From positions 14,332,345 to 14,396,344 of the forward strand of contig CM065699.1 of assembly GCA_017654935.2 (NCBI GenBank): a stretch of 64,000 nt of DNA, read 5' to 3'. Below are positions 60,401 through 64,000 of this stretch, in pieces. The DNA comes from Phymorhynchus buccinoides. Taxonomy: Eukaryota; Mollusca; Gastropoda; Neogastropoda; Raphitomidae. The notes under the pieces are model-generated. The model saw nothing but the letters and a program-made list of their open reading frames with translations, had not been told where the DNA came from and did not search any database. The position numbers were made by a program, and so were the translations under genes. Every line of letters starts with the position of its first letter. The stretch's first letter is position 1.

Positions 60401-61049
60401 AAATAAGGCCTTTTCTTACCTCCCAAAATGAACAACGTAAGGTCATTGGATAACAGGCCCTAATTTCATGCCTTTTAGTGACATGGGCGTTAGATCAGTG
60501 TGATGCAAAAATGCGACATTGGTGGCTGAAGAGTGACATTAACCTTTCCACTGCCAATGTCGCATTTATGCACCACAATGGTTTAACACCCATGTCACTA
60601 AAAGGCATCAAATCAGGACCTGTTATCCAAAGACCCTGTTTTCTGAATTTTGGGAGGTCAGGATAGGCCTAATGTTGTATTGTATGCAACACAGGAATTC
60701 CCAATATTGCAGATAACAAAACATTCATTAACCAGTTAAAATTAATAGTATGTTTTTGGCTGTAAAGTGACTGTCGGTTAAAGGGTTAAAAACAACTAAA
60801 ACAAGTCGCTTACATTTGAAGAATTTTATGCAAGTATTCCAAGCACTGTCGAAGAATGGCGCCATCATCACTGCGAACGACACAGGATCTGGGAGAATGG
60901 CGCACACGTTCTTCAATCGTCTCCCCTTCAGCGAGAGGACCGCTTAGTTCCCCTTCCATGCACACCTTCTTTTCTGCCGGTTCGCCCAGTGACAGGCTTC
61001 CGTTCGATGGCTCATCTTCTGGCAGACTTCGCTTCAAGTCGATGGTTTC
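31906..61049 (-). CDS. BRD7/9: BRD7/BRD9-family bromodomain protein, right copy, exons 3-16
   Basis: Same gene as at 5776-23645 but on the minus strand and with the complete 3' half. Exons 3-16 total 1986 nt (661 residues plus stop); with exons 1-2 of the left copy the protein is 742 residues, against about 600-650 for human BRD9 and BRD7. Order: acidic/basic N-linker, bromodomain (about residues 145-245), P/K/E linker, DUF3512-type region (about 299-482), a coiled-coil-prone Glu/Arg helix (exon 12), a QRQLNRTADMIGDLHQAQNA helix (exon 14; BRD7 counterpart LRELQEAQNERL), a BRD7-like TPGDLVSIGSVRNAMGI box and a proline-rich run (exon 15), and an acidic Asp/Glu tract (about 669-687) in the last exon. 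Exons 1-2 should lie beyond 64000. Intron 10 carries a sense-oriented DIRS element of 6.4 kb. Confidence 0.92.
32298..32345 (-). repeat. Exon 16 fragment duplicated in intron 15
   Basis: The plus strand reads GGTTCCAAGGCTTCGTCGAC then GTGAACCACCTCAG, repeating exon 16 sequence at 32194-32225 with one change. It encodes the VVHVDEALEPL segment 41 nt upstream (minus strand) of the exon 16 acceptor. A stop-free reading continues into exon 16. Confidence 0.8.
32346..32600 (+). mobile_element. tRNA-like SINE
   Basis: B-box-like GGCTTCAAATCCCGG (32381-32395), then CGAACTGAACGTCGAGTCCT and GCACGTAAAAATCCCATGTC. The type resembles the segment at 19250-19391 / 52960-53100 (GGAATCCCGGCCTGGCCCTT). The A box is not clear. 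Confidence 0.5.
32643..32868. mobile_element. MITE family I
   Basis: AGTGATGTCCCGAGGCCCCG to ATCCTTAGTACATCACTG; body matches 22158-22373 (CTATTGTGTTCTCCCCAGTC, CAGGACAAATGTCTGATTAG). Confidence 0.65.
33184..33346 (-). CDS. BRD7/9: BRD7/9 right copy, exon 15
   Basis: Encodes residues 572-625, LASLSRTATPGDLVSIGSVR then NAMGIISQ and a proline-rich run. The TPGD-(I/V)S---VR-AMGI box is a BRD7 C-terminal hallmark. Acceptor CTCCCACAG, donor GTATTT. Confidence 0.85.
33446..33479 (-). repeat. Duplicated exon 15 acceptor and exon start in intron 14
   Basis: The plus strand GGCCCTCCGTCACCTTGGAA, GCTGTGGGAGAAACA repeats 33327-33361. It copies the first 23 nt of exon 15 plus its polypyrimidine/CAG acceptor, in a tandem of about 120 bp that also duplicates GCGCCTCCCCATGGGGATAC. 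It could act as a decoy acceptor, or form a cryptic exon if a donor follows. Confidence 0.8.
33556..33850. mobile_element. SINE-like family G with (GAA)n end
   Basis: TTCTGGAAATTCTGTGCTTG, CTCTTTGACTCTGCCTTTCC, CTGAAATCGGCATGTCGGCT, ending GGGAACGCAGAAGAAGAAA. 33851-34130 is AT-rich with no recognised feature. Confidence 0.6.
34304..34695 (+). pseudogene. CR1/L2-like LINE 3' end
   Basis: Plus-strand reading YSPSRSLRSSSDKLILSIPH then NAKSFQSFKTALKTHLFRQY and stop, followed by 3' UTR and the tail GAAGCGCCGTGAGCTC, GCGCTCTATAAATG and (TTA)n. Same ending as 6533-7803 (ALKTHLFQTYD-stop). 5'-truncated. Confidence 0.7.
34972..35141. mobile_element. MITE family H
   Basis: TACCATATTTTTGTAAGGCA to GCCTTATAATCCATAAAATA and TGG; diverged copy of the 16392 family. 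Confidence 0.6.
35264..35560. mobile_element. MITE family F
   Basis: CATGAGTGCTCCTGGGAAAA to ACATCCTGAAAGCAGGAGCA and TCCATG; interior GTCGATGCCGGCTCCAGGCA and CCCTCCTGGGGGTTCCGGGG. Confidence 0.65.
35634..35786 (-). CDS. BRD7/9: BRD7/9 right copy, exon 14
   Basis: Encodes residues 521-571: GEADPIQRQLNRTADMIGDL then HQAQNARLSQ and GPSDREMDL. Parallel to BRD7 LDETTRLLRELQEAQNERLS and YREMHL. Acceptor GTTGTAG, donor GTGAGT. Phase 1 in, phase 1 out. Confidence 0.87.
36210..37271. mobile_element. TTAA MITE, family B, middle of the nest
   Basis: TTAACTCACTCGGGACGAAT to GGCCAGTGCCGAGTGAGTTA(A). Without the inner insertion it matches the 12199-12670 copy along its length, giving an unambiguous empty-site reference for the inner element. 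Confidence 0.85.
36500..37071. mobile_element. Pogo/Tigger-like MITE with TA duplication, innermost of the nest
   Basis: Left CAGACAAACCCCTATTTTAC, right CTTAAAATAGAGGGTTGTCT then G. The uninserted family B copy reads GTCAATAGGAGACG while this copy reads GTCAATA, element, TAGGAGACA, so TA (36498-36499 and 37072-37073) is duplicated, the Tc1/mariner-superfamily hallmark. 572 bp, non-coding. Confidence 0.85.
37875..38038. mobile_element. MITE family H
   Basis: TACCGTATGTTTCGGACTAT to TTATAGTCCGAAAAATACGG then TA; clear hairpin ends. Confidence 0.8.
38310..38346 (-). CDS. BRD7/9: BRD7/9 right copy, exon 13 (37-nt microexon)
   Basis: Encodes residues 509-520, RMQSPQNDASAT plus one base. Acceptor TGTTTCAG, donor GTTTGT. 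Called because it is the piece that bridges phase 0 (exon 12) to phase 1 (exon 14). No homology is recognisable in so short a stretch. Confidence 0.6.
38519..38754. mobile_element. TTAA MITE, family A
   Basis: TTAACCCTTTCACCGCCAAT to GTCAGCGAAAGGGTTAA; family markers GGGAGGTAAGGATAGGCC and CAATATTGCAGG. Confidence 0.8.
38825..39130. mobile_element. SINE-like family G with (GAA)n end
   Basis: TTCTGTGCTTGTAACTTCAT, TTTGACTCTGCCTTTTCCCT, CGAAATCAGAATGTGTCGGC, GGGAACGCAGAAGAAGAAG. Confidence 0.6.
39640..39897. mobile_element. SINE-like family G with (GAA)n end, abutting exon 12
   Basis: CACCTTCTGGAAGTTCTGTG to AACGCAGAAGAAGAAGAAG. The element ends only 16 nt before the exon 12 donor side, so the insertion lies right at the splice border. 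Confidence 0.6.
39913..39990 (-). CDS. BRD7/9: BRD7/9 right copy, exon 12
   Basis: Encodes residues 483-508, QRKLEREREAAEEAENAAQS then SAASAR: a charged helix likely to form a coiled coil. 26 codons, phase 0 at both ends, acceptor GCGATCAG, donor GTGGGT. Confidence 0.78.
40302..40547. mobile_element. Fold-back element with a (GA)n/(CT)n microsatellite as loop
   Basis: Arm AATGGGCAGCTTAGGACGAT, AAATTGACCGCCAGAGGGCA pairs with TGCCCTCTGGTGGTCAATTT, TAAGTTGCCCATT. GAGAGAGA and CTCTCTCT runs meet in the centre, extending the hairpin. Confidence 0.7.
40726..40833. repeat. 30-bp tandem repeat, four units
   Basis: AAAATGCACATGTTCTGTTG TCATGTTCCT repeated nearly exactly, the last unit truncated. 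Confidence 0.9.
40856..41205. mobile_element. Tigger/pogo-like MITE with a nested hAT-like element
   Basis: Outer ends CATTGGAACCTCCCTTATAA and ATAAGGGAGGTTCCACTG. The nested element at 40976-41149 begins CAGGCATGGTAGTGGGGGCA and ends AGTTCTACCATGCCTG. It is flanked by CTTATA on both sides (target duplication). The left contig breaks inside this same nested element (23876-23976). Confidence 0.75.
41334..41445 (-). CDS. BRD7/9: BRD7/9 right copy, exon 11
   Basis: Identical in reading to left exon 11 (VQSFVDSAGDYAVKMVNNLL, TKGQHTRTNHALEL). 112 nt, same borders. The DIRS insertion begins 85 nt upstream of this exon in transcript direction. Confidence 0.92.
41572..41746. repeat. DIRS 3'-side inverted terminal repeat (175 bp)
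   Basis: TACCAACACCTGAAACAATT to GCCTACTTCCGCCATTAC, reverse-complemented at 47751-47925 with a single mismatch seen (ACTGG versus ACCGG). Outside it lies a unique 42-bp end (41530-41571). Confidence 0.95.
41805..41908. repeat. DIRS internal complementary region (circle-junction template)
   Basis: Reads the complement of the 3' outer end (GGGATTAATAAAAATCCACC, 41846-41865) directly joined to the complement of the 5' outer end (AATCTACTTTAACCATACTG), bordered by TTTCAGGTGTTGGTA and TACCAACACCTGAAA. In DIRS1-type elements this region templates completion of the ends through a circular intermediate. A single CAAT lies at the join. Confidence 0.92.
42197..43273 (-). CDS. DIRS tyrosine recombinase (358 aa)
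   Basis: Catalyses integration of the circular double-stranded DNA intermediate. The N-terminal half has a SAM-like DNA-binding region (STNALYDLRWKAWFSFCARK, FLSHLHRTKGLSAQTLSGYR). The catalytic set is visible: Arg near residue 164-165 (ALASTRRVSGLHAL), His295-x-x-Arg298 (RVHELRAISASLAL), Trp321 (SSAYWRSLN) and nucleophile Tyr331 (TFLSFYLRDIS). The ATG (43271-43273) overlaps the stop codon region of the upstream RT ORF (TAA 43261-43263), suggesting reinitiation. The same frame is open far upstream under the RT ORF, but that part is Gly/Arg/Pro/Ser low-complexity and is taken as shadow. Confidence 0.9.
   Translation of the reverse strand: METIKLGFRRQGFSSRTVELLLTSRRQSTNALYDLRWKAWFSFCARKKFDALRPSTVQFVEFLSHLHRTKGLSAQTLSGYRASLINTISLALGFDRTSKLSAPQVSHFLDAVRLRAPARTVRVPQWDVFLVLNYLRDRCEPLSSLSLKVLTLKTVFLIALASTRRVSGLHALSGLPRDVEFAGDFLSVSLCFLPEFRAKNQPGDVESPLLSIPSLRTILCPDDADRFLCPVRALRSYLSRTKGFRGSRRRLFLSINPKYTKDVSKNTVARWLLDCIKLSYSQSPVSLPSGSVRVHELRAISASLALVKGVPMVKIMSSAYWRSLNTFLSFYLRDISTQHDDDSFTIKKVVVAQTSVSL
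43261..45138 (-). CDS. DIRS reverse transcriptase - RNase H - methyltransferase-like protein
   Basis: Copies element RNA into DNA. Counting from the first GTG (45138): RT with SVDLQDAYFH (Asp138), NALPFGLSLAP (168-178) and FLDDW (Asp204, Asp205). RNase H with HTDAS (Asp368), LELEAIRLAL (Glu400/402), CGDNST (Asp425) and VLADQLSR (Asp476). Then (about 500-585) a region with PMVDLFATRYSNRLPLYVSP, YAYPPTALL and LVAPHWPTQHWFPEL, resembling the Dam-like methyltransferase region reported in DIRS pol proteins, here with YPPT at the NPPY position. No ATG precedes the RT core. The frame is open back to about 45266 and overlaps the last about 95 nt of the gag ORF, so a frameshift or a non-AUG start is implied. 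Confidence 0.92.
   Translation of the reverse strand: MASSVDALSQAYPAWRSLVDNAWILGVVREGYRFPFELEPPLSAKPIAFSPPADPVRLAILQQEVDSLVVKGAVSRVPLPGPGFYSRLFTVTKKSGGYRPVLDLSPLNKFLHKTRFKMETPSTVRSFIRPGDWATSVDLQDAYFHLSIHPSRRKFLRFVWKGETFQFNALPFGLSLAPWIFTNVTRELAALARSQGLRLKVFLDDWLLLASSRALSLDHTRVLADLSLRLGFRINSKKSDLTPSQTFTYLGMCFNTVNFTVTASEGRLSAIVSLVADLSEAKSATFRRLLSLLGLMESVAELLPLGRVRKRPLQRELTARILDPSHFDQQVALGDWFRKAVMAWTDPCWMNSMVPISRLGSQLFIHTDASLSGWGAHMETEETSGVWTEPQTRLHINWLELEAIRLALIHFLPAIRGKEVTVCGDNSTSLAYLRRQGGTRSASLSLTAEDTLVWADSHGISLSVEFVPGKLNVLADQLSRSHQVLQTEWTIAHRALTPVWRRWGKPMVDLFATRYSNRLPLYVSPVRDPQALARNAFAMSWSGMSVYAYPPTALLTKVLAKCLLERPDMILVAPHWPTQHWFPELLALARDGPLMLGLTPKTLLQPRSGLGHPNPFRLNLAAWKL
45171..47522 (-). CDS. 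DIRS gag-like ORF1 (783 aa)
   Basis: Start chosen at ATG 47520-47522 (MATSGSNSNVSPKVQVD); the frame is open a little further to a TTG. Long Ser/Arg/Pro/Gly-rich protein with SHKSRSKHSKSQRSHSQSS near the N-terminus, an alpha-helical, less biased C-terminal third (LSGLFGEEALGSVIKLSSER, MLALLVKQARQS) and a basic tail (HRPYRPRNPSTRGSSRP). Position before RT and composition are as in DIRS ORF1 nucleocapsid-like proteins. No zinc knuckle was seen. Stop TAG 45171-45173. Confidence 0.8.
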   Translation of the reverse strand: MATSGSNSNVSPKVQVDPVVHSPLPRDESGRFRSKESSDKSIRSVSHKSRSKHSKSQRSHSQSSPCGPPRPSSVPVLSGFTFSPPKCKASRPDSSLGPVVPFCSDRRPLSTKATTSTRSSTSTSWDKSQPRMSVAPSGKFALGGPPSLPTPFEGGRRRSPSDHRSRSYDWGLGQTSRCLEGNSSPEGRRPLDTSPAGEPEAYRLTPPRRRKVSDGVKGASHGRFALAAGLCPRGSPGDPPNGGDTGRVYSRPGGPTPRLRMDPEPVDEGLPASAAYRRSGHRSPRSADRGGKRPRSASPSPSGLPHRASLRPGPPSVGGLGGRGLVGRGLPGTPGRGQDGPPPAGHRGGLGLPGSPGRGQDGALSPQSSVGEPDLGLSRPGSPMNHGSSEASLSPTRSPPAFDERLLKAIRESFRNLPPPASPVDPPVVRDSSNQALLDVIGGACPDVVRLSAPVSASVTGQSAGSFQQGKDHLFLQPPSCLQESILRAEESLRTGRLMDDRRFAQGHSVRSREESSSSGSFLVPQFRTVLGLHDDYLPFARFSKPSGVESDRLKCSEGCHSFTLKASSFRTLEVALSDALKGCGVASSLAQTASDSLGSSAPSRSPMDFRLFEQVDEPAVGVSLAALGEALQSLTDVLASLKVQTSAIARDSFLAKAKTLSAREKEQLRSLPLPLSGLFGEEALGSVIKLSSERKAQDGHEAMLALLVKQARQSSESHSARFRPGGRSLERRKRSIFPRTQDSKSSQYVARHTGGHRPYRPRNPSTRGSSRPAGGKPQQSFR
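47751..47925. repeat. DIRS 5'-side inverted terminal repeat (175 bp)
   Basis: Reverse complement of 41572-41746. A unique 17-bp outer end (47926-47942, CAGTATGGTTAAAGTAG) follows. The promoter of the element presumably lies in or just inside this repeat (inference). Confidence 0.95.
48413..48569. mobile_element. MITE family H (mirror of 22821-22975)
   Basis: TAGCGTATTTTTCTGACTAT to GCCTCATAGTCCGAATAATA then CAG. Confidence 0.75.
48634..48769 (-). CDS. BRD7/9: BRD7/9 right copy, exon 10
   Basis: Same 136 nt and borders as left exon 10, same protein; one synonymous Thr codon difference. Separated from exon 11 by the DIRS insertion. Confidence 0.92.
49018..49230. mobile_element. MITE family I (mirror of 22158-22373)
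   Basis: AGTGATGCACTGAGGATCAA to TGGGCCTCGGAACATCACTG; same family ends. Confidence 0.65.
49321..50122. repeat. VNTR of about 110 bp, seven units, each holding an exon 9 3'-end copy
   Basis: Units contain CTTACTGGGAGTGACTTTGT, TGCGTTTGTCC, a CTGGGCAGAGAACCAATGCT stretch, ACCCCC plus CA-run, and GACTAAGCTAAAACAAAGCT AGTTATTCA. Two unit subtypes alternate (CTCCTTAAAGCTGGG and CTTAAAACTGGG). The array continues directly into real exon 9 at 50123. The left arm has one such unit. Confidence 0.92.
50123..50233 (-). CDS. BRD7/9: BRD7/9 right copy, exon 9
   Basis: Same 111-nt exon as in the left arm (NTERVVDLGEIV, FKEDKRNKVTP). It is followed in transcript direction by seven tandem partial copies of its own 3' end with donor-like CAGTAAGTGAATAAC sequences. 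Confidence 0.92.
50778..51052. mobile_element. TIR element with CCAGGCATCAGAAT ends, absent from left arm
   Basis: Ends GTTTCCAGGCATCAGAATAG and ACAATTCTGATGCCTGGTTT; several ATCCTCTGA/TCAGAGG words inside. The left arm (around 21236-21250) reads ATCAAAAAATATTGAAGG with nothing inserted. Non-coding, family unknown. Confidence 0.65.
51087..51329. mobile_element. TTAA MITE, family E, absent from left arm
   Basis: TTAACTCTTCTAGCACCATA to CATGGTGCTAGGAGAGTTA(A), 19-bp TIR. The left arm (RC) reads TTTTCCAATTTCAGTAAATG where this arm reads TTTTCCAAT, element, GTAAATG, so TTCA corresponds to the TTAA target. Confidence 0.85.
51404..51476 (-). CDS. BRD7/9: BRD7/9 right copy, exon 8
   Basis: Same 73 nt as left exon 8 (SFFRRNKKGVTTLNILNPDS). 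The family A MITE that precedes this exon in the left arm is missing here. Confidence 0.85.
51641..51885. mobile_element. TTAA MITE, family A (mirror of 20396-20645)
   Basis: TTAACCCTTTCGGCGCCAAT to CTGGCAGAGACAGAGTTAA. Confidence 0.8.
52040..52215. mobile_element. Tigger/pogo-like MITE (mirror of 20066-20241)
   Basis: CAGTGGAACCTCCCTTATAA to TTATAAGGGAGGTTCCACTG, perfect 20-bp TIR with TA on both sides; the best-preserved copy in the window. Confidence 0.8.
52270..52480. repeat. (GT)n/(GAGT)n microsatellite
   Basis: Long GT run, GAGT run, then a second GT-GAGT-TGCATGCGTGCG unit; longer than the mirror at 19860-20005. (CAAGT)n follows at 52472-52490. Confidence 0.9.
52950..53520 (+). mobile_element. 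SINE-like segments, family G twice (mirror of 18785-19391)
   Basis: CACCTGCCAATTCAACGCGC, GGAATCCCGGCCTGGCCC, then two copies with CTTCTGGAAGTTATGTGCTT / CTTCTGGAAGTTCTGTGCTT, TTTGACTCTGCCTTTTCCAT and CACGAAACACTTTCAAAAAC. Confidence 0.6.
53663..53780 (-). CDS. BRD7/9: BRD7/9 right copy, exon 7
   Basis: Same 118 nt and reading as left exon 7 (TPFEPFPDNLSPEEILAEVT). Confidence 0.88.
53855..54156. mobile_element. Composite TTAA element (mirror of 18164-18467)
   Basis: TTAACCCCTTGACTGCCACC to GGTAGTAGAAGAGTTAA with the nested TGTGGAAAAAGTGGCAGAAT hairpin. A CATCTG stretch present at 18398 is absent here. Confidence 0.65.
54174..54419. mobile_element. TTAA MITE, family A (mirror of 17897-18143)
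   Basis: TTAACCCTTTCGCCGCCAGC to TTGGCGGCGAAAGAGTTAA. Confidence 0.85.
54783..55353. mobile_element. MITE family H with nested SINE and hairpin (mirror of 16974-17545)
   Basis: Outer ends CTACCATATTTTTCGAACTA and TAGTCAAAAGAATATCGTAC; SINE at 54803-54966, hairpin around 55043-55285. A C-rich tract precedes it at 54437-54505. Confidence 0.65.
55758..55932. mobile_element. MITE family H (mirror of 16392-16568)
   Basis: ATACCGTATTTTACGGACTG to TATAGTCCGTAAAATATGGT. Confidence 0.75.
56562..56722 (-). CDS. BRD7/9: BRD7/9 right copy, exon 6
   Basis: Same 161 nt as left exon 6 (DRLLTLKKTQSWLANLTLAD). The family F MITE with its ATT-rich tail follows in the intron (56075-56515). Confidence 0.85.
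56757..56925 (-). mobile_element. SINE-like repeat with (AAC)n tail (mirror of 15405-15568)
   Basis: (GTT)n, CCCTGGCTTAACGACTCCAG, GGGATGAGAACATTACGTGT, CAGCCACACTCCGTCTTCG. Confidence 0.65.
57092..57337. mobile_element. TTAA MITE, family A (mirror of 14994-15231)
   Basis: TTAACCCTTTCACCGCCAAC to CTAGCGCTGAAAGGGTTAA. Confidence 0.8.
57345..57625. repeat. 19-bp tandem repeat with AGATCT core (mirror of 14704-14990)
   Basis: Tandem CCATAGATCTTGAATCTAA units; unit order and variants match the left arm, so copy number has not changed between the arms here. Confidence 0.9.
57618..57945. mobile_element. TTAA-bounded element (mirror of 14376-14703)
   Basis: TTAACCCATGATGATTGCGC to CAAGGCGGAATGAGTTAA, with the two GACAATTTGTC palindromes near the right end. 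Confidence 0.5.
58134..58244 (-). CDS. BRD7/9: BRD7/9 right copy, exon 5
   Basis: Same 111 nt as left exon 5 (CNNAMVYNRPETVYYKEAKR), bromodomain acetyl-lysine pocket. Confidence 0.95.
59008..59152 (-). CDS. BRD7/9: BRD7/9 right copy, exon 4
   Basis: Same 145 nt as left exon 4 (GFFAYPVTDSIAPGYSNIIH, HPMDFSTM). Confidence 0.95.
59664..60135. mobile_element. TTAA MITE, family B (mirror of 12199-12670)
   Basis: TTAACTCACTCGGGACTGGC to GCCCGGAGTGAGTTAA. Confidence 0.8.
60274..60541. mobile_element. TTAA MITE, family A (mirror of 11731-11984)
   Basis: TTAACCCTTTCATCATCAGC through a C-run (about 60363-60386) to ATGCGACATTGGTGGCTGAA, adjoining the next copy. Confidence 0.75.
60539..60789. mobile_element. 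TTAA MITE, family A (mirror of 11480-11730)
   Basis: TTAACCTTTCCACTGCCAAT to GACTGTCGGTTAAAGGGTTA(A), directly downstream of exon 3's donor. Confidence 0.8.
60814..61049 (-). CDS. BRD7/9: BRD7/9 right copy, exon 3
   Basis: Same 236 nt as left exon 3 (SLPEDEPSNGSLSLGEPAEK, ILRQCLEYLHKILQ). It is the most 5' exon of this copy within the window. Confidence 0.9.
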
Positions 61050-61603
61050 CTGTGTTGGAAGTAAATCTTTTAAAATGGTTTTTATTATTTTTATTATTGA
61101 TGTCTGTGTATGATTTAGCATAATATATAGTGCTTAGTCCACTGCATTAATACTAACATTGGGATATTTGCTTTCCTTTGTCATACCTTTGTCATTCTAG
61201 TTTTGAAATGTTCATGTTGATCATAACCACACACGCCCCTTTTTAATTTTATGTTCCCTTTATGTTCTATTTTTTGTTTTGTTTTTCTTTTATTTCCTTT
61301 GTTCTTATATTATAGATAAAACCTTTGTGAAGCTGGTTTTAGGATAAACTAGTGGATTCCTTAGAGGAGATTGATTTTCAATTGCTGCTAATGTATATGC
61401 TGATTTGTTTTATTTGATAATGATGGCTATTCAGTATGAATGAGCTAATCATTGTGTTATTTAGTTCCTTAAAAGAGTATTGTCTTGTTGTAACATGCAT
61501 TATGGAAGAAGAGAACCTTTTTTTTGCAAGGGGGGGGGGGGGGAACAAACAAAAACAAACAATCTTTTAAAATAGTGCTCAATGGGACCTCCCTATTAAG
61601 ACC

Positions 61604-61855
61604 TTAACCCTTTCGCCGCCAGCCATTTTTTAGCCCCAAAAATGCCATTAAACTTAACTGGGTAGAGAAAAATAAAATATCTGCAATATTGCAAATTCCT
61701 CTCTGACATAATTATATAACATTAGGCCTATCCTTACCTCCCCAAATTAAGAAAATAGGGTCTTTGGATAACAGGCCCTGACTTGATGCCTTTTAGTGAC
61801 ATGTGTGTTAAACCATTGTGGTGCTAAAATGCGACATTGGCGGCGAAAGGGTTAA
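61604..61855. mobile_element. TTAA MITE, family A, extra copy in right arm
   Basis: TTAACCCTTTCGCCGCCAGC to ATTGGCGGCGAAAGGGTTAA, full-length with matching 18-bp ends. It replaces the outer 40-odd bases of the copy that follows (compare 10439-10654). Confidence 0.85.
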
Positions 61856-62042
61856 ACTTATTTGGCTACAAAAAAGATTTTGTCTGCAATATTGTGGGAT
61901 TTCTCTGTGACACGTTTAGAATAGGGTCAATCCTTAGGAACACAATATCATTGTATAACAGACCCTGATTTCAAGAGTTTTAATGACATGGGTGTTAAAT
62001 CATCGTGGTGCAAAAATGCGACATTGGCGGTGAAAGGGTTAA
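61856..62042. mobile_element. TTAA MITE, family A, truncated by the neighbouring copy
   Basis: From ACTTATTTGGCTACAAAAAA to ACATTGGCGGTGAAAGGGTT then AA; corresponds to 10439-10609 of the left arm without its outer end. Confidence 0.8.
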
Positions 62043-64000
62043 AAAATGAGCCCCCCAAAGATCTTACTTAGTCAATAGGGAGGACGGGGTGGACACTCAG
62101 TAGTCCAGATTATGAAAGGGGGAAAAAATGAGCCCCCCAAAGATCTTACTTAGTCAATAGGGAGGGCGGGGTGGACACTCAGTAGTCCAGATTATGAAAG
62201 GGGGAAAAAATGAGCCCCCCAAAGATCTTACTTAGTCAATAGGGAGGACGGGGTGGACACTCAGTAGTCCAGATTATGAAAGGGGGAAAAAATGAGCCCC
62301 CCAAAGATCTTACTTAGTCAATAGGGAGGACGGGGTGGACACTCAGTAGTCCAGATTATGAAAGGGGGAAAAAATGAGCCCCCCAAAGATCTTACTTAGT
62401 CAATAGGGAGGACGGGGTGGACACTCAGTAGTCCAGATTATGAAAGGGGGAAAAAATGAGCCCCCCAAAGATCTTACTTAGTCAATAGGGAGGACGGGGT
62501 GGACACTCAGTAGTCCAGATTATGAAAGGGGGAAAAAATGAGCCCCCCAAAGATCTTACTTAGTCAATAGGGAGGGCGGGGTGGACACTCAGTAGTCCAG
62601 ATTATGAAAGGGGGAAAAAATGAGCCCCCCAAAGATCTTACTTAGTCAATAGGGAGGACGGGGTGGACACTCAGTAGTCCAGATTATGAAAGGGGGAAAA
62701 AATGAGCCCCCCAAAGATCTTACTTAGTCAATAGGGAGGACGGGGTGGACACTCAGTAGTCCAGATTATGAAAGGGGGAAAAAATGAGCCCCCCAAAGAT
62801 CTTACTTAGTCAATAGGGAGGACGGGGTGGACACTCAGTAGTCCAGATTATGAAAGGGGGAAAAAATGAGCCCCCCAAAGATCTTACTTAGTCAATAGGG
62901 AGGACGGGGTGGACACTCAGTAGTCCAGATTATGAAAGGGGGAAAAAATGAGCCCCCCAAAGATCTTACTTAGTCAATAGGGAGGACGGGGTGGACACTC
63001 AGTAGTCCAGATTATGAAAGGGGGAAAAAATGAGCCCCCCAAAGATCTTACTTAGTCAATAGGGAGGACGGGGTGGACACTCAGTAGTCCAGATTATGAA
63101 AGGGGGAAAAAATGAGCCCCCCAAAGATCTTACTTAGTCAATAGGGAGGACGGGGTGGACACTCAGTAGTCCAGATTATGAAAGGGGGAAAAAATGAGCC
63201 CCCCAAAGATCTTACTTAGTCAATAGGGAGGACGGGGTGGACACTCAGTAGTCCAGATTATGAAAGGGTTAAAAAATGAGCCCCCCAAAGATCTTACTTA
63301 GTCAATAGGGAGGGCGGGGTGGACACTCAGTAGTCCAGATTATGAAAGGGGGAAAAAATGAGCCCCCCAAAGATCTTACTTAGTCAATAGGGAGGACGGG
63401 GTGGACACTCAGTAGTCCAGATTATGAAAGGGGGAAAAAATGAGCCCCCCAAAGATCTTACTTAGTCAATAGGGAGGACGGGGTGGACACTCAGTAGTCC
63501 AGATTATGAAAGGGGGAAAAAATGAGCCCCCCAAAGATCTTACTTAGTCAATAGGGAGGACGGGGTGGACACTCAGTAGTCCAGATTATGAAAGGGGGAA
63601 AAAATGAGCCCCCCAAAGATCTTACTTAGTCAATAGGGAGGACGGGGTGGACACTCAGTAGTCCAGATTATGAAAGGGTTAAAAAATGAGCCCCCCAAAG
63701 ATCTTACTTAGTCAATAGGGAGGACGGGGTGGACACTCAGTAGTCCAGATTATGAAAGGGAGAAAAAATGAGCCCCCCAAAGATCTTACTTAGTCAATAG
63801 GGAGGACGGGGTGGACACTCAGTAGTCCAGATTATGAAAGGGGGAAAAAATGAGCCCCCCAAAGATCTTACTTAGTCAATAGGGAGGACGGGGTGGACAC
63901 TCAGTAGTCCAGATTATGAAAGGGTTAAAAAATGAGCCCCCCAAAGATCTTACTTAGTCAATAGGGAGGACGGGGTGGACACTCAGTAGTCCAGATTATG
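62043..64000. repeat. 82-bp minisatellite, at least 24 units (right arm, runs off window)
   Basis: Reverse complement of 9285-10438: GGACACTCAGTAGTCCAG recurs every 82 bp from about 62092 to 63978. Three units carry GGGTTAAAAAATG instead of GGGGGAAAAAATG, and three carry GGGCGG instead of GGACGG. Left arm has 14 units. Confidence 0.95.

Overview
This is a eukaryotic, intron-rich, AT-leaning and extremely repeat-dense window. No prokaryotic features were seen. Repeat types (tRNA-like SINEs, CR1/L2-like LINE 3' ends with ATT-rich tails, many short palindromic MITEs, a DIRS retrotransposon, TTAGGG-type tracts) suggest a lophotrochozoan, probably a mollusc. That species-level guess is an inference of low certainty.

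One host gene dominates: a BRD7/BRD9-family bromodomain protein (SWI/SNF ncBAF/PBAF subunit family), and it is present twice in opposite orientation. The left copy (+ strand, exons 1-11, 5776-23645) runs into a 500-N gap at 23977-24476. The right copy (- strand, exons 16 to 3, 31906-61049) has the complete 3' half, while its exons 1-2 should lie beyond position 64000. All exons join in frame with GT-AG borders. Combining exons 1-2 of the left copy with exons 3-16 of the right gives 2229 coding nt, or 742 residues. The arms mirror each other intron by intron from about 9.2-24.0 kb against 41.0-64.0 kb. The coding differences I checked are synonymous. This is either a real inverted duplication or, more likely, two haplotypes (haplotigs) scaffolded head-to-head across the gap.

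Layout: 1-5.7 kb holds upstream repeats (a hAT-like MITE, a 1.5-kb long inverted repeat, a LINE reverse-transcriptase pseudogene, a perfect-looking hairpin MITE, a SINE). 5.7-24.0 kb is the left gene copy, its introns filled with MITEs, an 82-bp minisatellite and two fold-back elements with TTAGGG cores. 24.5-31.9 kb is sequence downstream of the right gene. 31.9-41.4 kb holds right-copy exons 16-11. 41.5-47.9 kb is a full-length DIRS-type tyrosine-recombinase retrotransposon in intron 10 of the right copy only, with three long ORFs, 175-bp inverted repeats and an internal complementary region. 48.0-64.0 kb holds right-copy exons 10-3, ending inside the 82-bp minisatellite.

The most informative results come from comparing the arms. 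The left arm is an exact empty site for the DIRS insertion, for one TTAA-bounded MITE and for one further TIR element. It also shows copy-number differences in three tandem arrays. Several tandem duplications in the right copy contain exon edges (exon 9 donor, exon 15 acceptor, an exon 16 fragment, the stop-codon segment). At least five MITE families share TTAA ends beginning TTAACYC, as expected for piggyBac-type mobilisation.
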